Of a DNA stretch of 5,442 nucleotides, positions 1 through 5,441 are shown piece by piece. The notes beneath the pieces were generated by a model. The model worked only from the letters and a program-made list of their open reading frames with translations, did no database searches and was not told the DNA's origin. The first letter of the stretch is position 1. Every line of letters starts with the position of its first letter. Both the position numbers and the translations under genes were made by a program. The stretch is from Deltaproteobacteria bacterium. Lineage in GTDB: Bacteria; Desulfobacterota; Desulfarculia; Adiutricales; Adiutricaceae. The stretch lies in contig JAIRZX010000240.1 in assembly GCA_031267005.1 (NCBI GenBank), positions 1-5,442 on the forward strand. Reading direction: 5' to 3'.

Positions 1-202
1 CGGGGAGGACGCCCACGCCGAGGCGCACGCCGCCGCCGGGGGGACGAGCCTCGCCGGGGAGGACGCCCACGCCGAGGCGCCCGCCGCCGCCGGGGGGACG
101 AGCCCCGCCGGGGAGGACGCCCACGCCGAGGCGCACGCCGCCGCCGGGGGGACGAGCCTCGCCGGGGAGGACGCCCACGCTGAGGCGCACGCCGCCGCCG
201 GG
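1..202. repeat. 54-bp tandem repeat, 3 full copies plus a shortened fourth
   Basis: Copies begin at 1, 55, 109 and 163, each opening with CGGGGAGGACGCCCACGC. The unit is 54 bp, exactly 18 codons, so copy-number changes keep the reading frame. Differences are few: copy 2 changes a His and a Leu codon to Pro, and copy 4 has one silent GCC-to-GCT change and breaks off at about 202. The array continues beyond the left edge. High identity between copies suggests recent expansion. Confidence 0.95.
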
Positions 203-391
203 GAGTCCGCAGCCGCCGAGGGGGTGGGCCTCGCCGAGGGGAACGCCCCCTCCGAGGAGTCCGCGACCGCCGAGGGGGTGAGGCCTCCCAAGGAAAACCA
301 CCCCTCCGAGAAGTCCTCCTCAAAAAAAACTAACGGGGCTCAGCATGCCAAAAAACGGCGTCGCTCCCGCCGCCACCGCAAAAGGAGGTAA
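1..391 (+). CDS. 3' end of a repeat-rich protein with a basic tail (partial)
   Basis: The gene enters from the left edge; its codons fall on positions 2, 5, 8 and so on, and it ends at TAA 389-391. The visible part is about 129 residues. It starts with 18-residue repeats of the type GEDAHAEAHAAAGGTSLA (three full copies and one shortened), then two units of a second 18-residue family beginning ESA and ending PSE, then a Ser/Lys stretch and the tail KKRRRSRRHRKRR. Third positions are nearly all G or C, and the other plus-strand frames give Arg/Pro-rich nonsense. The repeats are acidic and low in hydrophobic residues, so probably disordered; the basic tail could bind RNA or DNA. Such tails occur on RNase E/G, RNase R, DEAD-box helicases and poly(A) polymerase, but no catalytic domain is in view and I do not name a family. 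The stop may be the product of a frameshift, because the next frame appears to continue the protein. Confidence 0.72.
   Translation, partial: GEDAHAEAHAAAGGTSLAGEDAHAEAPAAAGGTSPAGEDAHAEAHAAAGGTSLAGEDAHAEAHAAAGESAAAEGVGLAEGNAPSEESATAEGVRPPKENHPSEKSSSKKTNGAQHAKKRRRSRRHRKRR
203..310. repeat. Second, diverged 54-bp repeat family, two copies
   Basis: Units at 203-256 and 257-310 encode ESAAAEGVGLAEGNAPSE and ESATAEGVRPPKENHPSE. They have the same 18-codon length as the array before them but a different sequence, and they differ from one another at seven residues, so this part is older. The end of the second unit (V..PK...PSE, 278-310) is echoed at 388-420 in another reading frame. Confidence 0.8.
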
Positions 392-885
392 GCCTCCCCA
401 AGCAGGAAGACCCTTCCGAAGCGCCAGCCGCCCCTGTTCCAGAATCCCCGGAGCCCTCCCGTGGCACCGGGGCGGCCTGGAGTCTGCGCGAGGCCGCCGT
501 CCGGCGGAGCCAGAAGCCGGCCGAGGCCAAAGCTTCCGCCAAGCGGGCCCAGCCGTACAAGCGTGGCGGGAACGCGAAGACGAAGAAGCCTGTCTGGTGG
601 CGCGAGAGGCGCTTCGGGGGGAGCCGCTGGCGGGAACGGAAGCGAGTATCCGTTCACTGGAAGAACAGGCGGACTCCCTGCCGGAACGCAAACCCGGCGT
701 CGGCGGGGGCGGTACTCGCGGGGGCTCGGGCAAGGCCCGGCCCCGCGCTCCGCGGGCTCGCGGGGATTTTAGTGGTTCTGGGGGGGGCTGGCCGGATACG
801 GCAAGGGCCCCGGGCGAGCCGCTACAGGGAACCGGTTATCTGGCGGCGCATGGTCTCGACGTCTGGCGGCTTGTCCCCGGAATAG
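382..885 (+). pseudogene. Probable out-of-frame continuation of the repeat protein
   Basis: The frame with codons on 382, 385 and so on is open from 334 to TAG 883-885 and has no ATG, GTG or TTG start before about 772. It nevertheless looks coded: third positions are mostly G/C and second positions the least so, and the translation is rich in Lys, Glu, Pro and Ala. Its segment 388-420 (VSLPKQEDPSE) aligns codon for codon with 278-310 of the upstream frame (VRPPKENHPSE; 6 of 11 residues and 22 of 33 bases identical). Joining the frames near the AAAA at 380-383 would give a basic stretch followed by this segment. Further on is KKPVWWRERRFGG (583-621), loosely like the Trp-Trp-Arg tails of some RNase E/G proteins, a weak resemblance. 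The true end is unclear: the hairpin at 741-770 suggests it lies before the 822-885 overlap with the convergent gene. A sequencing error, a real pseudogene or recoding would all fit. Confidence 0.5.
741..770 (+). terminator. Candidate intrinsic terminator of the plus-strand repeat gene
   Basis: CCCCGCG (741-747) pairs perfectly with CGCGGGG (759-765) across an 11-base loop and is followed by ATTTTAG. A competing 6-bp hairpin (742-747 with 751-756) exists. The T-tract is only four bases, so strength is uncertain. The position fits the end of the plus-strand transcript just before the convergent gene. On the minus strand there is no T-tract after it. Confidence 0.4.
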
Positions 886-2420
886 AAGCGCACCAGGAGG
901 CAGCCAGCCTTCTTGAGGATGTAGTCGCGGGCCTTGTCCTTGTTGGTGGGGACGACGCTCTCGTCAACCACCTCGACTACCGCCCGAATGTTGAGGCGCA
1001 CGTCGCAGACGATGAAGCTCACGCTCGTGCCGTTCAAGACGTTGTCGGCTATCTTCAGGTGGTCGGCCGAGTCGCTCGCGGCCTTCACGACGGCGCGGGC
1101 GGAGACGCGCGGGAAGACCAGGTACTGCTTCAGGGCCCCGCGGAGAAGCTTGTAGTAGACGATCTCCAAAGGCGTCATGAAGGAGAGCTTCTCGTAGGCC
1201 ACGTCCAAGTCCTGGATGGTGACGGACTTCTTCTCGCGGGGGGCCGGGGCGGAGCGCGGCATCTGGGTCTGGTCTATCTGGATGGGGGCGGCCATCTGGG
1301 TAAGGCCGGCTATCTCGGGGCCCCCGGGGCGCGGCGGGCGGGACTTCAGGATCTCCGGCGGCGGGGGCGGCGGGAGCGCGCCGGGCTGGGTGACCTTGGG
1401 CTCGGGCGGGAGATCCTGCCCGGAAGCGGCCCCCGAAGGATCCCGCGGGGGGGCGGCCGCGTCGGCTGGCCCGGAATCCAGGGCGTCCAGGGCGCCGGAC
1501 GGCGACTCGTCACCCTCCTCCTGGCCACCCGCCACGGACCTCAGCTCGAGGGCCCGGAAGCTGCCGAGCTTCTTCACCGGCGCCTGGCCGCCGGACGGGC
1601 GGGCCTGGGCTTTGGCGTGGAGGGCCGCCGCCTCGTGGGCGGCGGGGGACGGGCGGGGATCGGGAAGTCCGGGCCCGGCAGCGCCGAACGGCGCCAGGCG
1701 CGGAGCGGGGGGGGGGGGAGGCAGCGGAAGGGAGGCGGCGGGGGGCGAAGGCGAGATCGGTGCCGGGGGGGCGGGCGGCGGCAGGGGCGCCGGCGGCACG
1801 AAATGGTCTATGGGGGTGGCAGGCGGCGTCGGAGGCGCGGGAGGCACGAAGGGGTCTATCACCGGGGGGGCGGGTGGAGGCGCGGAGGGGGAAGGCGCGG
1901 GGCCGTCGGCGTCCGGGCCGGCTCCGGCCGCGTCGGGCGCCCCGGCGGGGGACTTGGCCCCGGCGCCCTTGGCGCCCTTCTTCGCGGCCTTGGCCAGGGC
2001 CTTGGCGCTGGCTGCCTCCTTGGCTGCCTCCTTGGCGGCTTCCTTCGCGGCCAGCTTCGCGGCAAGCTTGGCCTCGGCCTTCTCGGCCTCGCGGGCCTTG
2101 GCCTCGGTCTTCTCCAGCGCCTTCCTGGCGGCGGCCTCCTCCTTGGCCCGCTGGCGCTCGAGCTTCCTGTCGGCTTTCGGATCCGCCTTCGGCTCGGGGG
2201 CGGGAGGGGGATCGAACGAGTCCCCGCCGGAAACGCCCGCCGAGTCAATGGCCGCCCACTTGGCCCTGCGGGCCTCGTCCTCGGCCTGCTTGGCGAAGGC
2301 CGGGTCTTCGGAACTCTTCTTCTGGATCCTGCGGTAAACCAGGTACAGGGCCAAAAGGGCCGCGAGGCCGAGGACGAGGCCTATGATGTTTTCAGCAAGA
2401 AAGCTGACTAACTCTGTCAC
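822..2420 (-). CDS. Membrane-anchored protein with Ala/Lys helix, Pro-rich linker and DUF2726-like C-terminal domain
   Basis: The product has 532 residues and starts at GTG 2420 behind a strong ribosome site; an ATG at 2624 is in frame, but the 68 residues it adds are Pro/Arg-rich filler that would bury the membrane segment. Residues 12-29 are one hydrophobic helix, followed by YRRIQKK. With acidic E3 and E10 in front, this predicts a signal anchor with the rest in the cytoplasm. Residues 79-148 form an Ala/Lys/Glu helix reminiscent of TolA, including three KEAA units. Residues about 157-245 are Pro-rich, with FVPPAP twice. A looser Pro/Ser/Gly linker runs to about 395. Residues 400-532 resemble DUF2726: PLEIVYYKLLRGAL, LVFPRV, VSFIVCD, AVVEVVDES and KKAGCLLVRF in the family's order. 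DUF2726 is known to belong to the PD-(D/E)XK nuclease-like folds, but the usual vDF aspartate is S468 and the usual ExD is E483-V-V, so nuclease activity looks lost (inference). The biological role is unknown. Confidence 0.85.
   Translation of the reverse strand: MTELVSFLAENIIGLVLGLAALLALYLVYRRIQKKSSEDPAFAKQAEDEARRAKWAAIDSAGVSGGDSFDPPPAPEPKADPKADRKLERQRAKEEAAARKALEKTEAKAREAEKAEAKLAAKLAAKEAAKEAAKEAASAKALAKAAKKGAKGAGAKSPAGAPDAAGAGPDADGPAPSPSAPPPAPPVIDPFVPPAPPTPPATPIDHFVPPAPLPPPAPPAPISPSPPAASLPLPPPPPAPRLAPFGAAGPGLPDPRPSPAAHEAAALHAKAQARPSGGQAPVKKLGSFRALELRSVAGGQEEGDESPSGALDALDSGPADAAAPPRDPSGAASGQDLPPEPKVTQPGALPPPPPPEILKSRPPRPGGPEIAGLTQMAAPIQIDQTQMPRSAPAPREKKSVTIQDLDVAYEKLSFMTPLEIVYYKLLRGALKQYLVFPRVSARAVVKAASDSADHLKIADNVLNGTSVSFIVCDVRLNIRAVVEVVDESVVPTNKDKARDYILKKAGCLLVRFYSGDKPPDVETMRRQITGSL
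1707..1718. repeat. Homopolymer of 12 G (12 C on the coding strand) inside the DUF2726-like gene
   Basis: Twelve consecutive G on the plus strand form four in-phase CCC codons, P235-P238, in the Pro-rich linker. A gain or loss of one base would shift the frame before the C-terminal domain; a change of three would only alter the linker length. Confidence 0.95.
2010..2045 (-). repeat. 12-bp in-frame repeats coding KEAA x3
   Basis: Three 12-bp units encode K126-A137 as KEAA KEAA KEAA. The last two are identical in DNA (AAGGAGGCAGCC) and the first differs at two bases. The preceding LAAK units share the four-residue period, so the helix probably grew by duplication of this unit. Confidence 0.8.
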
Positions 2421-2424
2421 GGGC

Positions 2425-2433
2425 ACCTCTCCT
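2425..2433 (-). promoter_or_regulatory. Ribosome binding site that fixes the GTG start
   Basis: AGGAGAGGT on the minus strand lies four bases before GTG 2420-2418 (spacer GCCC). It is the best Shine-Dalgarno match in the region, and translation from this GTG puts the membrane helix at the N-terminus, as expected for a signal anchor. Confidence 0.75.
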
Positions 2434-2510
2434 CGCCGCGGGGGCTCGCGGGCTGGTTGCGGAGCGGCCCGGAGGCCGCGCCCGGCGGGCTGGCGGATGG
2501 ATCGATCAGG

Positions 2511-2535
2511 CCGTCCGGCCGCTTCCTTCGGACGG
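2511..2535 (-). other. Hairpin in the leader of the DUF2726-like gene
   Basis: CCGTCCG (2511-2517) and CGGACGG (2529-2535) form a perfect 7-bp stem with an 11-base loop, about 90 bases before the GTG start. If transcription begins near 2636, this lies in the 5' untranslated region. No T-tract follows, so it is not a terminator. The region is so G+C-rich that chance pairing is possible. Confidence 0.35.
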
Positions 2536-2642
2536 ACTGGCCGCGGCCGCCCGTCCGCGTCCCCCGCGCGGGGCGGGGGGGGGCGCCGCACCTGCGGACG
2601 CGCGGCTGGGACAGGTGAAGGCAAGGATACCGGAGCTTCAGA

Positions 2643-2651
2643 AGTATAGCA
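2643..2651 (-). promoter_or_regulatory. Extended -10 promoter for the DUF2726-like gene
   Basis: The minus strand reads TGCTATACT: a TGn extension followed by TATACT, one base from the TATAAT consensus, in an otherwise G+C-rich region. No TTGACA-like -35 is seen at the usual distance, which extended -10 promoters tolerate. Transcription would start near 2636, giving a leader of roughly 215 bases to GTG 2420. Confidence 0.5.
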
Positions 2652-2735
2652 TGTATCGCATCCCCGCGCCTCATCTCGGGGAGGCGCTAAGGCGGCGGGC
2701 TTTTCGGCCCAGGCCGCGACTCTCCCTTTATCCGG

Positions 2736-2761
2736 CCGAGGCGGCTTTCGGGCCGCCTCGG
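2736..2761. other. Perfect 10-bp hairpin in the intergenic region
   Basis: CCGAGGCGGC (2736-2745) and GCCGCCTCGG (2752-2761) form a perfect stem with a six-base loop (TTTCGG on plus, CCGAAA on minus). On the plus strand only TTT follows, and on the minus strand CCGGATAAA, so it is a poor intrinsic terminator in either direction. It could act as a 3'-end stabiliser for a typA transcript, whose stop lies about 430 bases upstream on the minus strand. Confidence 0.5.
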
Positions 2762-2956
2762 TTTCCCGTGGCGTCGCCGCCGCCCCCGGAGGGGGGGGAT
2801 GCTCCTGATCGCGGGCGGGAGGAGATCCCCAGGCGGGCCCAAGCTGGAAAGATCCTTCGGGGAAGGCGCGTTAGCTCGGGGGGGCCGCCCGGGCAAAAGG
2901 CGGGATCGCGGGGATAGTTCGGCCCGGGGCCGTGTGTTTCTGCTACCCAAAAGATT

Positions 2957-2985
2957 AATATAACATAAACTATCAGCGCCGTTAA
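2957..2985 (-). promoter_or_regulatory. Promoter-like site in the A+T-rich island
   Basis: On the minus strand TTAACG (2985-2980; 4 of 6 matches to TTGACA) and TATATT (2962-2957) are 17 bases apart. They sit in the only A+T-rich stretch of the window (about 2947-2996), which also contains seven T's in a row on the minus strand (2995-2989). If used, it would give a leader of about 530 bases to the GTG at 2420. It is weaker evidence than the extended -10 at 2643-2651, since A+T-rich DNA yields such matches by chance. Confidence 0.3.
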
Positions 2986-3034
2986 ACGAAAAAAACAGCC
3001 AGCGGAGGATGCGGAAGCGCGCGGAGGACCGGAG

Positions 3035-3117
3035 GAAGCATGCGGCGGCCCGGGAGGCGGCACTGAGGAGGCCTCGAAGAAGCATGCGGCGGCCCGGGAG
3101 GCGGCACTGAGGAGGCC
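3035..3117. repeat. Two-copy direct repeat, 39 bp identical, 44-bp period
   Basis: The 39 bases at 3035-3073, beginning GAAGCATGCGGCGGCCCGGG, recur exactly at 3079-3117. A degenerate third copy (GAAGCCCGCGGCGGCCGGGAGGCG) starts at 3133. The 44-bp period is not a multiple of three, so the copies lie in different frames and the repeat does not behave as coding. It lies 70-150 bases past the typA stop in the direction of transcription. Confidence 0.9.
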
Positions 3118-3187
3118 CGCTGCGTCCCGGAGGAAGCCCGCGGCGGCCGGGAGGCGCCCGGAAAGCTCGCCGCCGGCTCGCGGGGCG

Positions 3188-5023
3188 TCAGCCCGCGCGG
3201 TCGGGCTTCTTGGGCGCGGGCGAGCGCTTGCGGAGCCTCAAGGACTTGGGGGTGACCTCCAGGACCTCGTCCTCGCGCATGTAGGCTATCGCGTCCTCCA
3301 GCGAAAAGCGCTTGGGGGGGGTCAGGCGCAGCGCCTCGTCGGAGCCGGAGGCGCGGATGTTGGTGAGCTTCTTTTCTTTGGTGGGGTTGACCCAGATGTC
3401 CTCGGGGCGTGAGTTCTCGCCCACTATGAGGCCGGGGTAGACGGGGTCGCCCGGGCTGGAGAAGATCGTGCCGCGGGGCTGCAGGTGGTAAAGGGCGTAG
3501 GTGACCGCCGCCCCCTGGCGGTCGCTTACCAGGGCGCCGTTCGCGCGGCCCTTGATGGGGCCGGCGTAGGGGACGTAGCCAATGTTTATCGAGTTTAAGA
3601 GCCCCTCGCCGCGGGTGTCTGTCATGAACTGGCTGCGGTAGCCTATGAGCCCCCTCGTGGGCACGCGGACCTCCAGGCGCGCTCGCCCCCTGCCGTGGTT
3701 CACGAGCTTCGCTATCTGCCCCCGCCTCTGGGAGAGCTTTTCCGAGACCACCCCTATGTGTTCCTCGGGCACGTCGCAGACCACGAGCTCCAGGGGTTCG
3801 GAAAGCACCCCGTTCTCCTCCCTGGTGACTATCTGCGGGGGGCCGAGGGTGAGCTCGTAGCCCTCGCGCCGCATGGTCTCCACCAGGACCGCGAGCTGGA
3901 GCTCCCCCCGGGCCCCGACGCGGAGGCTCTCGCCCCGGGGGTCGGAGCCTTGGGACAGGCGGATCGAGACGTTGAAGAGCGCCTCCTTCTCCAGGCGCTC
4001 GCGGATCTGGCGGGAGGTGCGCATCTGGCCCTCGCGCCCGGCCAGCGGGGAGGAGTTGAGCGAGAACTCCATGGTTAGGGTGGGTTCGTCCACCACCAGC
4101 TGCGGCAGGGCTTCGGGGCGTTCCGGGTCGGCCACGGTGTCCCCTATGAAGGCGTCGGGCAGCCCCGCCACGGCCGCGATGTCGCCGGTCTCGGCCCGGG
4201 GGGTCTCGACGCGCTTCAGGCCGTCGTAGACGTAGACCGCCTTCAGGGGCGCTTTGGCCACCGCCTCGCCGCCCTTCATGAGCGCGGCCTCCATCCCGGC
4301 CTCCAGCGAGCCGCGGCGCACCGGGCCTATGCAGAGCCTGCCCACGTAGTCGGACCACTCCAGGTTGGCCACCAGGAACTGGGCCGGGCCGCCGGGGTCG
4401 CCCGAAGGCGCGGGGATGTGTCCCACTATGGCCTCGAAGAGCGGCTCGAGTCCCTGGGCGGCCGGCTTCGGGGCGGCGTCCCCCGCCAGGGCGGATTCGA
4501 GATCCGCGTACGCTGTCCCCGCGCGGGCGTTGGTGTAGAGGACCGGGAACTCCAGCTGGTCCTCCTCGGCGTCCAAATCGATAAGGAGATCGTAGATCTC
4601 GTTTAGAACCTCGGCTGGCCTGCGGTCCGGACGGTCTATCTTGTTTATCGCGCAGATGACGGGAAGCCTCCGCTGGAGGGCCTTCTGCATCACGAAGCGG
4701 GTCTGGGGCAGCGGCCCCTCGGCGGCGTCGACCAGGAGCAGGGCCCCCTCCACCATCGCGAGGGTCCTTTCCACCTCCCCCCCGAAATCGGCGTGTCCCG
4801 GGGTGTCTACTATGTTGATCTTCACCCCGCGCCAGGTGACGGAGGTGTTCTTGGCCATTATGGTTATGCCCTTCTCGCGCTCCAAATCCATGGAGTCCAT
4901 AACGCGCTCGCGGACCTGCTGGTTGTCCCTGAAGAGCCCGCTCTGCCAGAGCATGGCGTCCACGAGCGTCGTCTTGCCGTGGTCGACGTGGGCGATGATT
5001 GCGATGTTGCGTATTTCCGTCAT
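3188..5023 (-). CDS. typA: Ribosome-associated translational GTPase TypA/BipA
   Basis: The product is 611 residues, the usual length for the family. It is a cytoplasmic GTPase related to EF-G and LepA that binds the 70S ribosome and supports ribosome assembly and growth under stress, such as low temperature. Motifs in order: G1 AHVDHGKT (11-18), the switch I region EREKGIT with T54, G3 DTPGH (73-77), G4 NKID (127-130) and a G5-like YTNARAG. Then come the domain II barrel, an EF-G-type domain, and the TypA-specific signature PTRGLIGYRSQF (455-466) with SRPEDIWVNP and KKLTN (about 535-555). The C-terminus is basic (LRLRKRSPAPKKPDRAG), as expected for rRNA contact. ATG 5023 follows GAGGA at a spacing of four bases and places G1 at the normal distance from the N-terminus. 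All motifs are intact. A run of eight C's encodes TPP near the end (3314-3321 on plus). It is probably transcribed alone, since a terminator lies upstream and about 770 bp separate it from the next gene. Confidence 0.97.
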   Translation of the reverse strand: MTEIRNIAIIAHVDHGKTTLVDAMLWQSGLFRDNQQVRERVMDSMDLEREKGITIMAKNTSVTWRGVKINIVDTPGHADFGGEVERTLAMVEGALLLVDAAEGPLPQTRFVMQKALQRRLPVICAINKIDRPDRRPAEVLNEIYDLLIDLDAEEDQLEFPVLYTNARAGTAYADLESALAGDAAPKPAAQGLEPLFEAIVGHIPAPSGDPGGPAQFLVANLEWSDYVGRLCIGPVRRGSLEAGMEAALMKGGEAVAKAPLKAVYVYDGLKRVETPRAETGDIAAVAGLPDAFIGDTVADPERPEALPQLVVDEPTLTMEFSLNSSPLAGREGQMRTSRQIRERLEKEALFNVSIRLSQGSDPRGESLRVGARGELQLAVLVETMRREGYELTLGPPQIVTREENGVLSEPLELVVCDVPEEHIGVVSEKLSQRRGQIAKLVNHGRGRARLEVRVPTRGLIGYRSQFMTDTRGEGLLNSINIGYVPYAGPIKGRANGALVSDRQGAAVTYALYHLQPRGTIFSSPGDPVYPGLIVGENSRPEDIWVNPTKEKKLTNIRASGSDEALRLTPPKRFSLEDAIAYMREDEVLEVTPKSLRLRKRSPAPKKPDRAG

Positions 5024-5072
5024 GATTCCTCTCAGGATGCTTGCGGGAAAGGCCGCCGGGCGGGCGGGCGGC

Positions 5073-5180
5073 GGGGACGTCGGCAGGGACGGGGACGGGG
5101 ACGGGGACGGGGACGGGGACGTCGGCAGGGACGGGGACGGGGACGTCGGCAGGGACGGGGACGGGGACGGGGACGGGCCT
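5073..5180. repeat. Hexamer repeat array just upstream of typA, with G-quadruplex potential
   Basis: Eighteen hexamers in perfect phase: GGGGAC repeats in blocks of 1, 5, 2 and 3, separated by three copies of GTCGGCAGGGAC, ending with one variant (GGGCCT). The array ends 50 bases before the typA ATG and lies between the upstream terminator and typA, so it occupies the promoter or 5' leader. On the plus strand (template for typA) the G4 tracts are separated by AC only, a classic quadruplex pattern, especially at 5091-5120. A 73-codon frame across it (Gly-Thr repeats) is low-complexity and probably not a gene. Confidence 0.95.
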
Positions 5181-5201
5181 GGACGGGGAGCCCCGCTCCA
5201 G

Positions 5202-5230
5202 AAAAGAAAAAGCCCCGCGCAGGCGGAGCT
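5202..5230 (-). terminator. Intrinsic terminator upstream of typA
   Basis: On the minus strand AGCTCCGC pairs with GCGGGGCT (eight pairs, one G-U) around a CTGC loop (5230-5211) and is followed by TTTTTCTTTT (5211-5202). It would stop a minus-strand transcript coming from beyond the right edge, and so separates typA from its upstream neighbour. Confidence 0.75.
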
Positions 5231-5234
5231 CCTG

Positions 5235-5252
5235 GGGCCGGGGTTCCGGCCC
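5235..5252. other. 7-bp hairpin beside the terminator
   Basis: GGGCCGG (5235-5241) and CCGGCCC (5246-5252) form a perfect stem with a four-base loop. On the minus strand it directly precedes the terminator hairpin and may help protect the 3' end. On the plus strand it is followed by TTCGAAG, with no real T-tract. Confidence 0.4.
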
Positions 5253-5300
5253 TTCGAAGTAAGGCTCGGGCTGGGGAAGCGGCGGCGTTGGCGCCCGGCT

Positions 5301-5441
5301 TCAGGGGGGGCCGTCCGGGGCCCAGGCGGCGAAGGGGGACAGGCGCGGCGGCAGGGGAACTGCCGGTGGCAGACGGGCCCCGAGGCGGGAGGGGGGGCGC
5401 CCGAGCCGCCTTGGGACTCGGCGAGCCGGGGCGGCGACCGG
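5301..5441 (-). CDS. Possible 3' end of the gene upstream of typA (partial)
   Basis: A minus-strand frame open from the right edge (codons starting at 5441) runs 46 codons to TGA at 5303-5301, about 70 bases before the terminator. The translation is Pro/Arg/Ala-rich and ends LSPFAAWAPDGPP. Third positions are largely G/C, but so is everything here, and no other minus-strand stop occurs in 5231-5442. I recognise no family. The main support is the terminator, which needs an upstream transcript; the transcript could equally have a long noncoding tail. Confidence 0.28.
   Translation of the reverse strand, partial: PVAAPARRVPRRLGRPPSRLGARLPPAVPLPPRLSPFAAWAPDGPP

Noticed and set aside
1..202. CRISPR array
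   Set aside because: The copies are contiguous and in frame, without unique spacers; it is a coding tandem repeat.
345..2411. Very long plus-strand open frame of 688 codons
   Set aside because: Most of it lies opposite the DUF2726-like gene; the translation is Gly/Arg-rich without domains. Long antisense frames are expected in G+C-rich DNA.
2615..2917. 100-codon plus-strand frame from a GTG in the intergenic region
   Set aside because: It has a weak ribosome site, an Arg/Pro-rich translation without family resemblance, a mixed third-position pattern, and crosses the 10-bp hairpin.
2989..2995. Seven T's on the minus strand as a typA terminator
   Set aside because: No stable hairpin directly precedes the T-run; the upstream minus-strand sequence is mostly pyrimidine.
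3009..3062. Short plus-strand peptide (MRKRAEDRRKHAAAREAALRRP and on) with GGAGG directly before ATG
   Set aside because: The ribosome site touches the start codon, the frame ends within the repeat, and the second repeat copy is in another frame.
2687..3085. 132-codon minus-strand frame from the 44-bp repeat region
   Set aside because: It crosses the A+T-rich island and both repeats, and its composition changes abruptly; no start signal or domain was seen.
2982..4358. Minus-strand open frame of 458 codons overlapping typA
   Set aside because: It is an Arg/Pro/Gly-rich shadow of typA in another frame with no recognisable motif.
5041..5262. 73-codon plus-strand frame of Gly-Thr repeats
   Set aside because: It is a by-product of the hexamer array, starts with TTG without a ribosome site, and crosses the terminator hairpin.
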